Of a DNA stretch of 11,921 nt, positions 1 to 4,753 are shown one piece after another. Within the stretch, counting starts at the first letter, position 1, and each line of letters begins with the position of its first letter. Source of the DNA: Nitrososphaerales archaeon (lineage in GTDB: Archaea; Thermoproteota; Nitrososphaeria; Nitrososphaerales; Gagatemarchaeaceae). The translations under genes and the position numbers were made by a program. The stretch lies in assembly GCA_030040055.1 (NCBI GenBank), contig JASHUK010000155.1:1-11921 (forward strand). The letters run 5' to 3'. The notes under the pieces are model-generated. The model did no database searches, had not been told where the DNA came from, and saw only the letters and a program-made list of their open reading frames with translations.

Positions 1-202
1 TGGACAGCGATCCAATCAAGTCCACCTGTCGCGATATCAGGCTATTTGCCAACTCTGAGTTTCCTGCTTGGCGCGACCGACCCAGCCTCTGGACGTAGGC
101 TGAGACCGTCGCGTAGAAGTCGGCTGGAAGCCGCGAAATGGTGTCGGACCTGCTCTCCTCGTCCATGCGCCTTTTCACCGCGTCCATCACGCTTTCCGTC
201 AA
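1..202 (-). CDS. GINS subunit (Gins15/Gins51-type), N-terminal part, cut by window edge
   Basis: About 67 N-terminal residues are visible; the rest lies beyond the left edge. The segment LPADFYATVSAYVQRL around residues 25-40 resembles the 'LPxDFYxxxxxYIxxL' start of archaeal GINS proteins, which bind MCM and a RecJ-like protein in the replicative CMG-like helicase. The proposed TTG start at 202-200 overlaps the priS stop codon (shared TTGA). It is preceded 4 nt upstream by a good Shine-Dalgarno sequence, GAGGTGG at 213-207, which favours it over the GTG at 190 and ATG at 187. The overlap implies translational coupling with priS, and GINS next to priS is a known archaeal arrangement. The assignment rests on a short fragment plus context, so the family is likely but the exact subunit type is inferred. 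Confidence 0.68.
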   Translation of the reverse strand, partial: MTESVMDAVKRRMDEESRSDTISRLPADFYATVSAYVQRLGRSRQAGNSELANSLISRQVDLIGSLS

Positions 203-1287
203 CGTGCCACCTCTCCCATCCCCCGCGCAAGGATTTGAATCGCAGCGTATGTGGGGAGAGACTCGCGGGAAGCGGCATAGGGACCGAATGGTCGTCCGCC
301 TATCCTGAACTCAGGACAGTAATCCACCTGGAGTTCGACTGTGCTGGAAGAGAGGACCACCGGATCCGTATCCGGGTTGAACGAGGACGGTGACTCCACG
401 GGCGTCTTGCACATGCCTGTGGTCCCGTGAAGAGTCCCCGCCAGTCGGAACACCCTGTGGACGTCCGTTGTGACCGACGCGTCAACCAACGATCTGCTCG
501 ACGAAATCGCCTCCGAAGCGAGCTTCTGCAGGGTCGCAGTGCGTTGACGCTGTGAACTTGCGTAGAACTCTATTCTCTTCATCCAGCCCAGACTCGTGTT
601 CTGTTCCTCGGACGGCCTCCTCTTGAGGATTGAGGCGATTGTCTGCGTCGCTGGAAGAGAACCTCCTCTGACGTAGTCAGCTATCTCGGCTCTTCCCGCC
701 TGATTTAGTAGGTAGAAGCGGTCGTCGAAGACGTGGATGTGGTATCCCCTGTTGCCCGAAAAGTATAGCTTGATCATCTCAGCCTGCACCCCGAAGTCAT
801 CCACGAGGAACCCGGTGAGTCGGAGTGTATGATCCTTGGCGGCCGCGAGGCAAACCGAGCACGTCGTGTGGAACTCCTCTGTGCTTGAGTGACATTTCGG
901 GCAGTTCCGCGGCCTTGGAAGCCTTCCTTCTGCGTGGCACTTGGCGCAGAACCAAAGGTCGTGACCCTTCTTGCAAGGCGTCTGGATGTCGGTGGCATCT
1001 ATGTCGAAGATTAGCTCTGCGCCCTTCCAGCCCTTCTCTTCGATGGGCAGCGACGGGGACTCATACCGCGCGTTGGAACAGTAGACGGATGAGGGACTCT
1101 GTCTAACGACCTCGGCTATTGCTTCGCCTGGGCTCTTGAATGATAGATGGCGCACCATCGTCCCGCCGAATGGAATGTAGCCGAACTCCCTAGAACCGAT
1201 TTCCTCCGGGAAGCCCACTGCGTCCGAGTGCTTGAAGTAGTATTCTCTGTACGCGGACTTTAGAAAAGCCTTCGACGACTCGTTCAA
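199..1287 (-). CDS. priS: DNA primase small (catalytic) subunit PriS
   Basis: This 362-residue protein is the catalytic subunit of the archaeal/eukaryotic-type primase, which makes primers with PriL. Visible motifs are the metal-binding D95-I-D97 in ELIFDID, the nucleotide-binding SGNRGYHIHV at 177-186, and a third region around D275 with VFRLAGTLHGTTG at 279-291. A zinc-binding insertion has CxxC pairs at 114/117, 129/132 and 143/146, with further candidates C105 and H109. The N-terminal YREYYF and REFGYIPF segments fit the family, so translation must begin at or near residue 1. The start codon is TTG, with no in-frame ATG just upstream. A TTTAT box at 1317-1313 sits about 28 nt before it, which fits a leaderless mRNA. 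The gene lies 43 nt after the mutase-family gene and overlaps the GINS gene by 4 nt. Identification is secure. Confidence 0.96.
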   Translation of the reverse strand: MNESSKAFLKSAYREYYFKHSDAVGFPEEIGSREFGYIPFGGTMVRHLSFKSPGEAIAEVVRQSPSSVYCSNARYESPSLPIEEKGWKGAELIFDIDATDIQTPCKKGHDLWFCAKCHAEGRLPRPRNCPKCHSSTEEFHTTCSVCLAAAKDHTLRLTGFLVDDFGVQAEMIKLYFSGNRGYHIHVFDDRFYLLNQAGRAEIADYVRGGSLPATQTIASILKRRPSEEQNTSLGWMKRIEFYASSQRQRTATLQKLASEAISSSRSLVDASVTTDVHRVFRLAGTLHGTTGMCKTPVESPSSFNPDTDPVVLSSSTVELQVDYCPEFRIGGRPFGPYAASRESLPTYAAIQILARGMGEVAR

Positions 1288-1312
1288 TGGTTGGTCGGCC
1301 AGCTCCCGACAG

Positions 1313-1317
1313 ATAAA
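1313..1317 (-). promoter_or_regulatory. Possible TATA box for priS
   Basis: Read on the minus strand, TTTAT lies in the 43-nt gap before priS with its centre about 28 nt from the TTG start. That spacing would put transcription initiation at the start codon. The box is short and not strongly AT-rich, and read-through from the upstream gene is equally possible. Confidence 0.35.
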
Positions 1318-1330
1318 GGCGCCCGGACAG

Positions 1331-2221
1331 TTACCGCGAGCTTGGACGTGCGACCGGCCTTTCTCGTGGGGAGGCGAGCCGGTTTAGCTCTTCGAATGTG
1401 ATGGCATCGTGGACTAGGTGTTCGTAGGTACCCTTGCCCTGGACTTCCCTCGAAATGCGGCGCAATAGGCCCATGGCTGCGTAAGAGGCATATGGGCCGA
1501 AGCTCACTCGCGCAACTCCGAGCCTGTTCAGCTCGGATACCGTAGGGAGACCCTTCCTTACCATGACGTTCACAGGGAAACTCAGCCTGCCTACGAATTC
1601 CTTGATCCTGGAGGCCTCGACCAGACCCATGGGATAGACACAGTCAGCCCCTGCGTCCCTGTAGGCGACGGCCCTCTGTACCGCCTGCCCGAACCTAGCA
1701 TCCTCGTCGCCCTTCCCGAATCTCAGGGCATCGGTTCTGGCGTTGACGAACATCGGGACCTTGAGCCCTTCACCTGCCGCCTTCGCCGCCTTGATCTTCT
1801 GGACCTGGAGGTCGACCGAGAGGAGTCGGTTCGTGCCAGGTTGGAAGTCCTCGATGTTCAAGCCTATTGCCCCTGCCTTCACGAGTTTCCTTACAGTCAG
1901 GGAGACCTCTCCGGGGGTCCGGCCGAACCCTGCCGCGGCGTCAACGCTCAGAGGGACGGTCAGGACCGTGGCAAGGCGCCTGACGCTTTTGAAATACTCG
2001 TCTCTGGGAATCACTTCACCGTCAGGATATCCGAGCGAGACCATCATGGCCGCGCTCGAGGTTGCGACCGCTGGGAAGCCTTCGTCCTCGAAGACTCTTG
2101 CGCTTGGGACATCCCAAGCGTTGGGAAGAATAAGGACCGTGCCACGGCGATGGAGGGCCCCGAAGCTCTCCGCCATTTCTCTCTGGGAGGTCAACTTGAA
2201 AGGGAAGGTCCCGTGGTTCAT
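1331..2221 (-). CDS. Isocitrate lyase/PEP mutase-superfamily protein
   Basis: This 296-residue protein belongs to the PEP mutase/isocitrate lyase TIM-barrel superfamily, whose members make or break C-C or C-P bonds of 2-oxo-acid substrates with Mg2+. Matching segments are LPNAWDVPSARVFEDEGF (32-49), SLGYPDGE (62-69, D67), VDAAAGFG (93-100), GLNIEDF (120-126) and FVNARTDA (158-165). The KKCGH-type loop of true isocitrate and methylisocitrate lyases is not seen, so those activities are unlikely. The usual second acid of the D-x-[DE] metal motif is replaced by Ala96, as the motif reads D94-A-A96. The substrate is therefore unknown, and oxaloacetase-like or carboxyphosphonoenolpyruvate-mutase-like annotations would be guesses. 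The ATG start at 2221 directly abuts an 18-bp palindrome. The gene lies 50 nt after pcn and 43 nt before priS, so it may share their transcript. No obvious promoter is seen in the pcn-side gap. Confidence 0.88.
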   Translation of the reverse strand: MNHGTFPFKLTSQREMAESFGALHRRGTVLILPNAWDVPSARVFEDEGFPAVATSSAAMMVSLGYPDGEVIPRDEYFKSVRRLATVLTVPLSVDAAAGFGRTPGEVSLTVRKLVKAGAIGLNIEDFQPGTNRLLSVDLQVQKIKAAKAAGEGLKVPMFVNARTDALRFGKGDEDARFGQAVQRAVAYRDAGADCVYPMGLVEASRIKEFVGRLSFPVNVMVRKGLPTVSELNRLGVARVSFGPYASYAAMGLLRRISREVQGKGTYEHLVHDAITFEELNRLASPRERPVARPSSR

Positions 2222-2239
2222 ACGCCTTTCAAAAGGCGT
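2222..2239. repeat. 18-bp palindrome abutting the mutase-family start codon
   Basis: The sequence ACGCCTTTCAAAAGGCGT has 8-bp perfect arms (2222-2229 and 2232-2239) and a 2-nt centre. It sits between the pcn stop (2272) and the mutase-family ATG (2221), touching the ATG. As RNA it would form a 7-bp stem with a TTGA loop just before the start codon. It could be a DNA operator, a translational control hairpin or a processing site. No U-tract follows it, so a terminator is less likely. Confidence 0.75.
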
Positions 2240-2271
2240 TCATTCGGTGCCGGAATCGTGTGACTCGCAGG

Positions 2272-3027
2272 CTAGTCTGAGCTGATTCTTGGCGCAAGGA
2301 AGTAGTTGAGCCTGCCACCCTGGTCGTTCAGCTTCATCTCAAGACGGATTGGCTTCTTCGAACTGAATTCCACCAAGACCGTGTCTGAGACTCCCCCGAG
2401 TGCCTTCAGAATCCCTATCAGGTAATCCACCGAATACGTGGCTTTGCTGTCTGCACCGACTTCGAACTCCAGCACGTCGGCGTCACTTTTTCCGAGCCGA
2501 ATCTCGGCCTTTCCGACGTCAGACTTTCCCGAGAAAGCTAGACTCTCCTTTGTCGTCTGAATCGTTATCTGATCGGACACGATAGAGATATCGGACAAGA
2601 CCTTCTCAAGAATCGCCTTCGTTAGGTTGATTTTGGTGTCGAATTCGAGCTTGGGCAGGGGCGCAGTGCCCCCAGTGCTTTCGATAAGGTGAATCGAGAA
2701 CTCGCGTTTGTAGCCGTTTGTGAATTTGACCATGATCATGTCCTCCTCCGTGGAAGACATCTCGACACTGTCCTTCGTGTCTGACCTTCCCACGAGTTTC
2801 ACTAGGTCCTCGACTCTGAGGCTGAACTTGTATGGTTTGTCTACCTCGTACTTCTCGAAACTTGTGTTTGGAAGAATGATGTCGACCAACGCGACGTGTG
2901 ACGGGTCCATTGCTCTGAATGTCAGGCCCTCAGTGCTGGCTTCGAAGGTCGCCTCCTCGACAAGGGTCTTGACAGCGGCAGCCACGGCTTTCCACTCGAC
3001 CGAGCTTGCCTTCTTGGCCAGGAACAA
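2272..3027 (-). CDS. pcn: DNA polymerase sliding clamp (PCNA)
   Basis: This 251-residue protein is the PCNA clamp that encircles DNA and tethers polymerases, FEN1, ligase and RFC. Its length is typical. Diagnostic segments are EATFEASTEGLTFRAMDPSHVALVDI near residues 27-52, FEKYEVDKPYKFSLRVEDLVKL in the first domain, KATYSVDYLIGILKA in the second, and the C-terminal LNYFLAPRI. It looks most like thaumarchaeal clamps. The start is taken as TTG at 3027-3025. An in-frame TAG lies two codons upstream, so no ATG start is possible there, and the next ATG would remove conserved sequence. Only one pcn gene is in the window, consistent with a homotrimer but not proving it. It is divergent from rpl44e and leads the leftward pcn-mutase-priS-GINS arm. 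Confidence 0.97.
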   Translation of the reverse strand: MFLAKKASSVEWKAVAAAVKTLVEEATFEASTEGLTFRAMDPSHVALVDIILPNTSFEKYEVDKPYKFSLRVEDLVKLVGRSDTKDSVEMSSTEEDMIMVKFTNGYKREFSIHLIESTGGTAPLPKLEFDTKINLTKAILEKVLSDISIVSDQITIQTTKESLAFSGKSDVGKAEIRLGKSDADVLEFEVGADSKATYSVDYLIGILKALGGVSDTVLVEFSSKKPIRLEMKLNDQGGRLNYFLAPRISSD

Positions 3028-3066
3028 AATCTACACGTAGCCTTTGTCCGGCCCCGCTTTTTGGCG

Positions 3067-3073
3067 TAATAAA
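3067..3073 (-). promoter_or_regulatory. Possible TATA box for pcn
   Basis: On the minus strand TTTATTA lies about 43 nt before the TTG start of pcn. It would give a 5' leader of roughly 15-18 nt. It is the best AT-rich element in this half of the divergent intergenic region. Confidence 0.45.
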
Positions 3074-3180
3074 GATTGGGCGGTCAGAGAGGAATTACTG
3101 TTGTCTCAACCGAAACTGTCTACCGTTCCCCTGGTCCTAGTCCCCGAATGTACGGGACCTAGACGCATTGGCGGACCAAA

Positions 3181-3188
3181 CTTAAAAA
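3181..3188 (+). promoter_or_regulatory. TATA box for rpl44e operon
   Basis: CTTAAAAA, preceded by ACCAAA (BRE-like), is the most AT-rich stretch before rpl44e. Initiation about 25 nt downstream would give a leader of roughly 10 nt ahead of the ATG at 3222. Confidence 0.5.
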
Positions 3189-3221
3189 GTGAGGTCTGGT
3201 CGCGCCCGTCTGGTATCCGGT

Positions 3222-3500
3222 ATGAAGTTCCCGAAGGAGATGAAGACGTACTGCCCTTACTGCAAGCACCATACAGTGCACTCCGTGTCCCTCTACAAGA
3301 GGGGAAAGGAACGGGCCACCTCGTGGGGAGCTAGGAGACAAGCAGGAAGGAAAAGGGGATATGGTGGCCAGAAATTCCCTGAGCTCGTTAGGACCGCAAA
3401 GACGACCAAGAAGGCGACGTTGAAGCTTCATTGTAAGGACTGCAACAAAGAACTGATGAGATATGGCATCAGGCTCAGGAAGGCTGAAATCGAGCCATGA
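3222..3500 (+). CDS. rpl44e: Large-subunit ribosomal protein L44e (eL42)
   Basis: This 92-residue basic protein of the archaeal/eukaryotic large ribosomal subunit sits near the E site. It begins with MKFPKEMKTYCPYCKHHT. It has paired zinc ligands C11/C14 and C71/C74, and a Gly/Arg-rich centre around residues 36-50 (GARRQAGRKRGYGGQKFP) that is diagnostic for L44e. ATG at 3222 is preferred over the in-frame GTG at 3189, because the family starts with MK-x-PK and the region before it holds the putative promoter. The stop overlaps the rps27e start (ATGA), which indicates translational coupling. Confidence 0.96.
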   Translation: MKFPKEMKTYCPYCKHHTVHSVSLYKRGKERATSWGARRQAGRKRGYGGQKFPELVRTAKTTKKATLKLHCKDCNKELMRYGIRLRKAEIEP

Positions 3501-3694
3501 GGCGAGAGAGGGAGCCGATTCCCCACATGAAGAGCACCTTCCTGCTGGTCAAGTGCCCTGACTGCGGAGAGGAACGGATACTCTTCTCCAACTCGGCCAA
3601 GGATGTTGGCTGTCAGGGCTGCGGAAAGAAGCTTGTAGAAAGCAGGGGAGGTAAAGCGGTCATTCTCGCAGAGATCAAGAAGAAACTGGGTTAG
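3497..3694 (+). CDS. rps27e: Small-subunit ribosomal protein S27e (eS27)
   Basis: This 65-residue zinc-ribbon protein of the small ribosomal subunit has ligands C20/C23 and C39/C42, in VKCPDCGEERILFSNSAKDV and CQGCGKKL. The start at 3497 is chosen over the internal ATG at 3527, because PIPHMKSTFLLVKC matches the family's PIPRPKSxFLxVKC N-terminus. It overlaps rpl44e by 4 nt (ATGA). The L44e-S27e-aIF2-alpha-Nop10 order is a well-known archaeal operon. Confidence 0.96.
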   Translation: MRREREPIPHMKSTFLLVKCPDCGEERILFSNSAKDVGCQGCGKKLVESRGGKAVILAEIKKKLG

Positions 3695-3705
3695 CTGCAG
3701 CCCCT

Positions 3706-3752
3706 CTCGAAGTGCGTCTGGTTCGAGCCTCATCTCGACAGCGGCGTCGAGA
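3706..3752 (+). repeat. Two tandem hairpins before the aIF2-alpha gene
   Basis: CTCGAA (3706-3711) can pair with TTCGAG (3722-3727) across a 10-nt loop. TCTCGAC (3733-3739) can pair with GTCGAGA (3746-3752) across the 6-nt loop AGCGGC. All four arms carry the CTCGA/TCGAG core, so alternative pairing between the hairpins is possible. They lie in the 91-nt gap after rps27e. This may be a processing or leader structure; its function is unknown. Confidence 0.55.
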
Positions 3753-3755
3753 AAC

Positions 3756-3763
3756 TCTATTAG
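3756..3763 (+). promoter_or_regulatory. Possible internal TATA box before aIF2-alpha
   Basis: TCTATTAG is centred about 27 nt before the GTG start at 3786. This spacing fits an internal promoter giving a leaderless aIF2-alpha/nop10 mRNA. The box is weak, and read-through from rpl44e is also likely. Confidence 0.35.
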
Positions 3764-3785
3764 CCATGGAAAAGTTGCCGTCCCT

Positions 3786-4586
3786 GTGAGTCTTGACGGA
3801 GTCCTGCCTGAACCTGGCGAGATTGTTGTCTGCACTGTGAGAGAAATCACCTCTCATGGGATCTACGTCAACCTCGACCAATATGGAGGCATGAATGGCT
3901 TTCTGCACGTCTCGGAGATTTCAACCGGTTGGGTGAGGAATATCGAACGTGTCGCCAAAGTACAGCAGAAGCTAGTGCTCAAGGTGATCAGGGCGAACCG
4001 GGCCAGGCAGGAAATCGATCTCTCCCTGCGCCAGGTCACGAATGAGGAACGGCGCAGCAAGGTGATTGAGTGGAAGCGCGAAGAGAGGGCAATCGCGATT
4101 ATGGGCGCCATCAAGAAAAAGTTGAGCGCCGGTGATGCGGAGTGGAGGCAGACGACCGTCAGGATGGAGGACGAGTTTGGGTCTCTGTATGGGGCTCTTG
4201 AGGCGGCGGCTAAAGGAGGGATGAAGGCGTTGACTCCGCTGGCCCTCCCCGCCGCGACCTCGCAGGCGATTGCCGAAGTCGCCGCCGAGAAGATTGTGCC
4301 GCCGAGATATGAAATTGGGGCGCTGGTGGAACTTTCCTCCAAGGGTCCCAATGGGATCGAGCAAGTGAAGAGAACCCTGCTCGCGGCGTCCGGTTCCCAA
4401 CAGGCCCAGGTTCGCATTACTTACGCCGGAGCCCCGAAGTATAGGGTGAGGATAACTGCCGACGACTACAAACAGGCGGAGAAGGTCTTGGAGTCGGTTC
4501 TTGACAAGATCAAGTCAGGTGCCGGGAAGCATGATGGGTTCAGTTTCAAGCGGGAGATATCTCGAAAGTACGGTGGGGCGTCTTGA
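3786..4586 (+). CDS. eif2a: Translation initiation factor aIF2 subunit alpha
   Basis: This 266-residue protein is the alpha subunit of the aIF2 heterotrimer, which brings initiator tRNA to the small ribosomal subunit. An S1/OB domain spans about residues 10-85 (PEPGEIVVCTVREI, then GFLHVSEISTGWVRNI and IDLSLRQVT). A helical domain spans about 90-170, and the alpha/beta C-terminal domain spans about 180-260, with PNGIEQVKRTLL and the typical TYAGAPKYRVRITADDYKQAEKVL. Start is GTG at 3786. This places PEPGE at residues 8-12, as in homologues, and no in-frame ATG lies upstream. An out-of-frame ATG at 3766 begins a 7-codon mini-ORF ending in TGA at 3787-3789, overlapping the GTG start. nop10 starts 8 nt after the stop. 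Confidence 0.95.
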   Translation: MSLDGVLPEPGEIVVCTVREITSHGIYVNLDQYGGMNGFLHVSEISTGWVRNIERVAKVQQKLVLKVIRANRARQEIDLSLRQVTNEERRSKVIEWKREERAIAIMGAIKKKLSAGDAEWRQTTVRMEDEFGSLYGALEAAAKGGMKALTPLALPAATSQAIAEVAAEKIVPPRYEIGALVELSSKGPNGIEQVKRTLLAASGSQQAQVRITYAGAPKYRVRITADDYKQAEKVLESVLDKIKSGAGKHDGFSFKREISRKYGGAS

Positions 4587-4594
4587 GAGGTTTG

Positions 4595-4753
4595 ATGCTG
4601 AAGTGTGTCGTTTGCGGGCGATACACCATGGAAGCGGATTGCCCGGACGGCCACGGGCGCGCGGTTACAGTCCATCCGCCAAGGTTTTCCCCGGACGATA
4701 AGTATGCCAGATACAGAAGTCCCTTGGCCTACGTACCTGTTCCGACTACCTGA
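4595..4753 (+). CDS. nop10: H/ACA RNP protein Nop10
   Basis: This 52-residue protein is too short for most gene callers. Nop10 bridges Cbf5 and the guide RNA in H/ACA pseudouridylation particles. Its zinc-ribbon-like N-terminus starts LKCVVCGRYTM (C4, C7), followed by C16 in DCPDGHG, and the hallmark HPPRFSPDDKYARYR spans residues 27-41. The usual fourth Cys (C-P-x-C) is Gly19 here, followed by His20, so the metal site is altered or uses His. The start is ATG at 4595, with GAGGT three bases upstream. The gene follows aIF2-alpha by 8 nt, its normal archaeal neighbour. Its last 25 nt overlap the 3' end of convergent aglB. Confidence 0.92.
   Translation: MLKCVVCGRYTMEADCPDGHGRAVTVHPPRFSPDDKYARYRSPLAYVPVPTT

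Larger units (their letters stand above)
3028..3221. other. Divergent pcn / rpl44e intergenic promoter region
   Basis: The 194-nt gap contains the putative TATA boxes for the two arms and no convincing coding sequence. In its middle an imperfect inverted repeat pairs CTAGTCCC (3137-3144) with GGGACCTAG (3154-3162) across a 9-nt loop, with one unpaired base. It lies upstream of the rpl44e box. Nothing else recognisable is present. Confidence 0.6.

Noticed and set aside
46..393. Rightward open frame of 115 codons at the left edge
   Set aside because: It is antisense to the GINS and priS coding sequence, low in recognisable structure, and best explained as a shadow frame.
1743..2285. Rightward open frame of 180 codons
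   Set aside because: It lies antisense across the mutase-family gene, whose protein has clear family motifs. The antisense product shows none.
3137..3162. tRNA arm or small structured RNA gene in the pcn/rpl44e gap
   Set aside because: Only one short stem-loop is visible. No cloverleaf, acceptor stem or C/D or H/ACA box elements can be found around it.
3766..3786. Possible frameshift joining the ATG at 3766 to aIF2-alpha
   Set aside because: Starting at GTG 3786 already gives the N-terminal length expected of the family, so no missing base is needed. The ATG is kept only as a possible upstream mini-ORF.
3428..3850. Leftward open frame of 140 codons across rps27e
   Set aside because: It is antisense to ribosomal protein genes and the aIF2-alpha start, with no protein features. 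It is a shadow of the real genes.
3863..4417. Leftward open frame of 184 codons inside aIF2-alpha
   Set aside because: It is entirely antisense to a well-conserved gene and has no recognisable motif.
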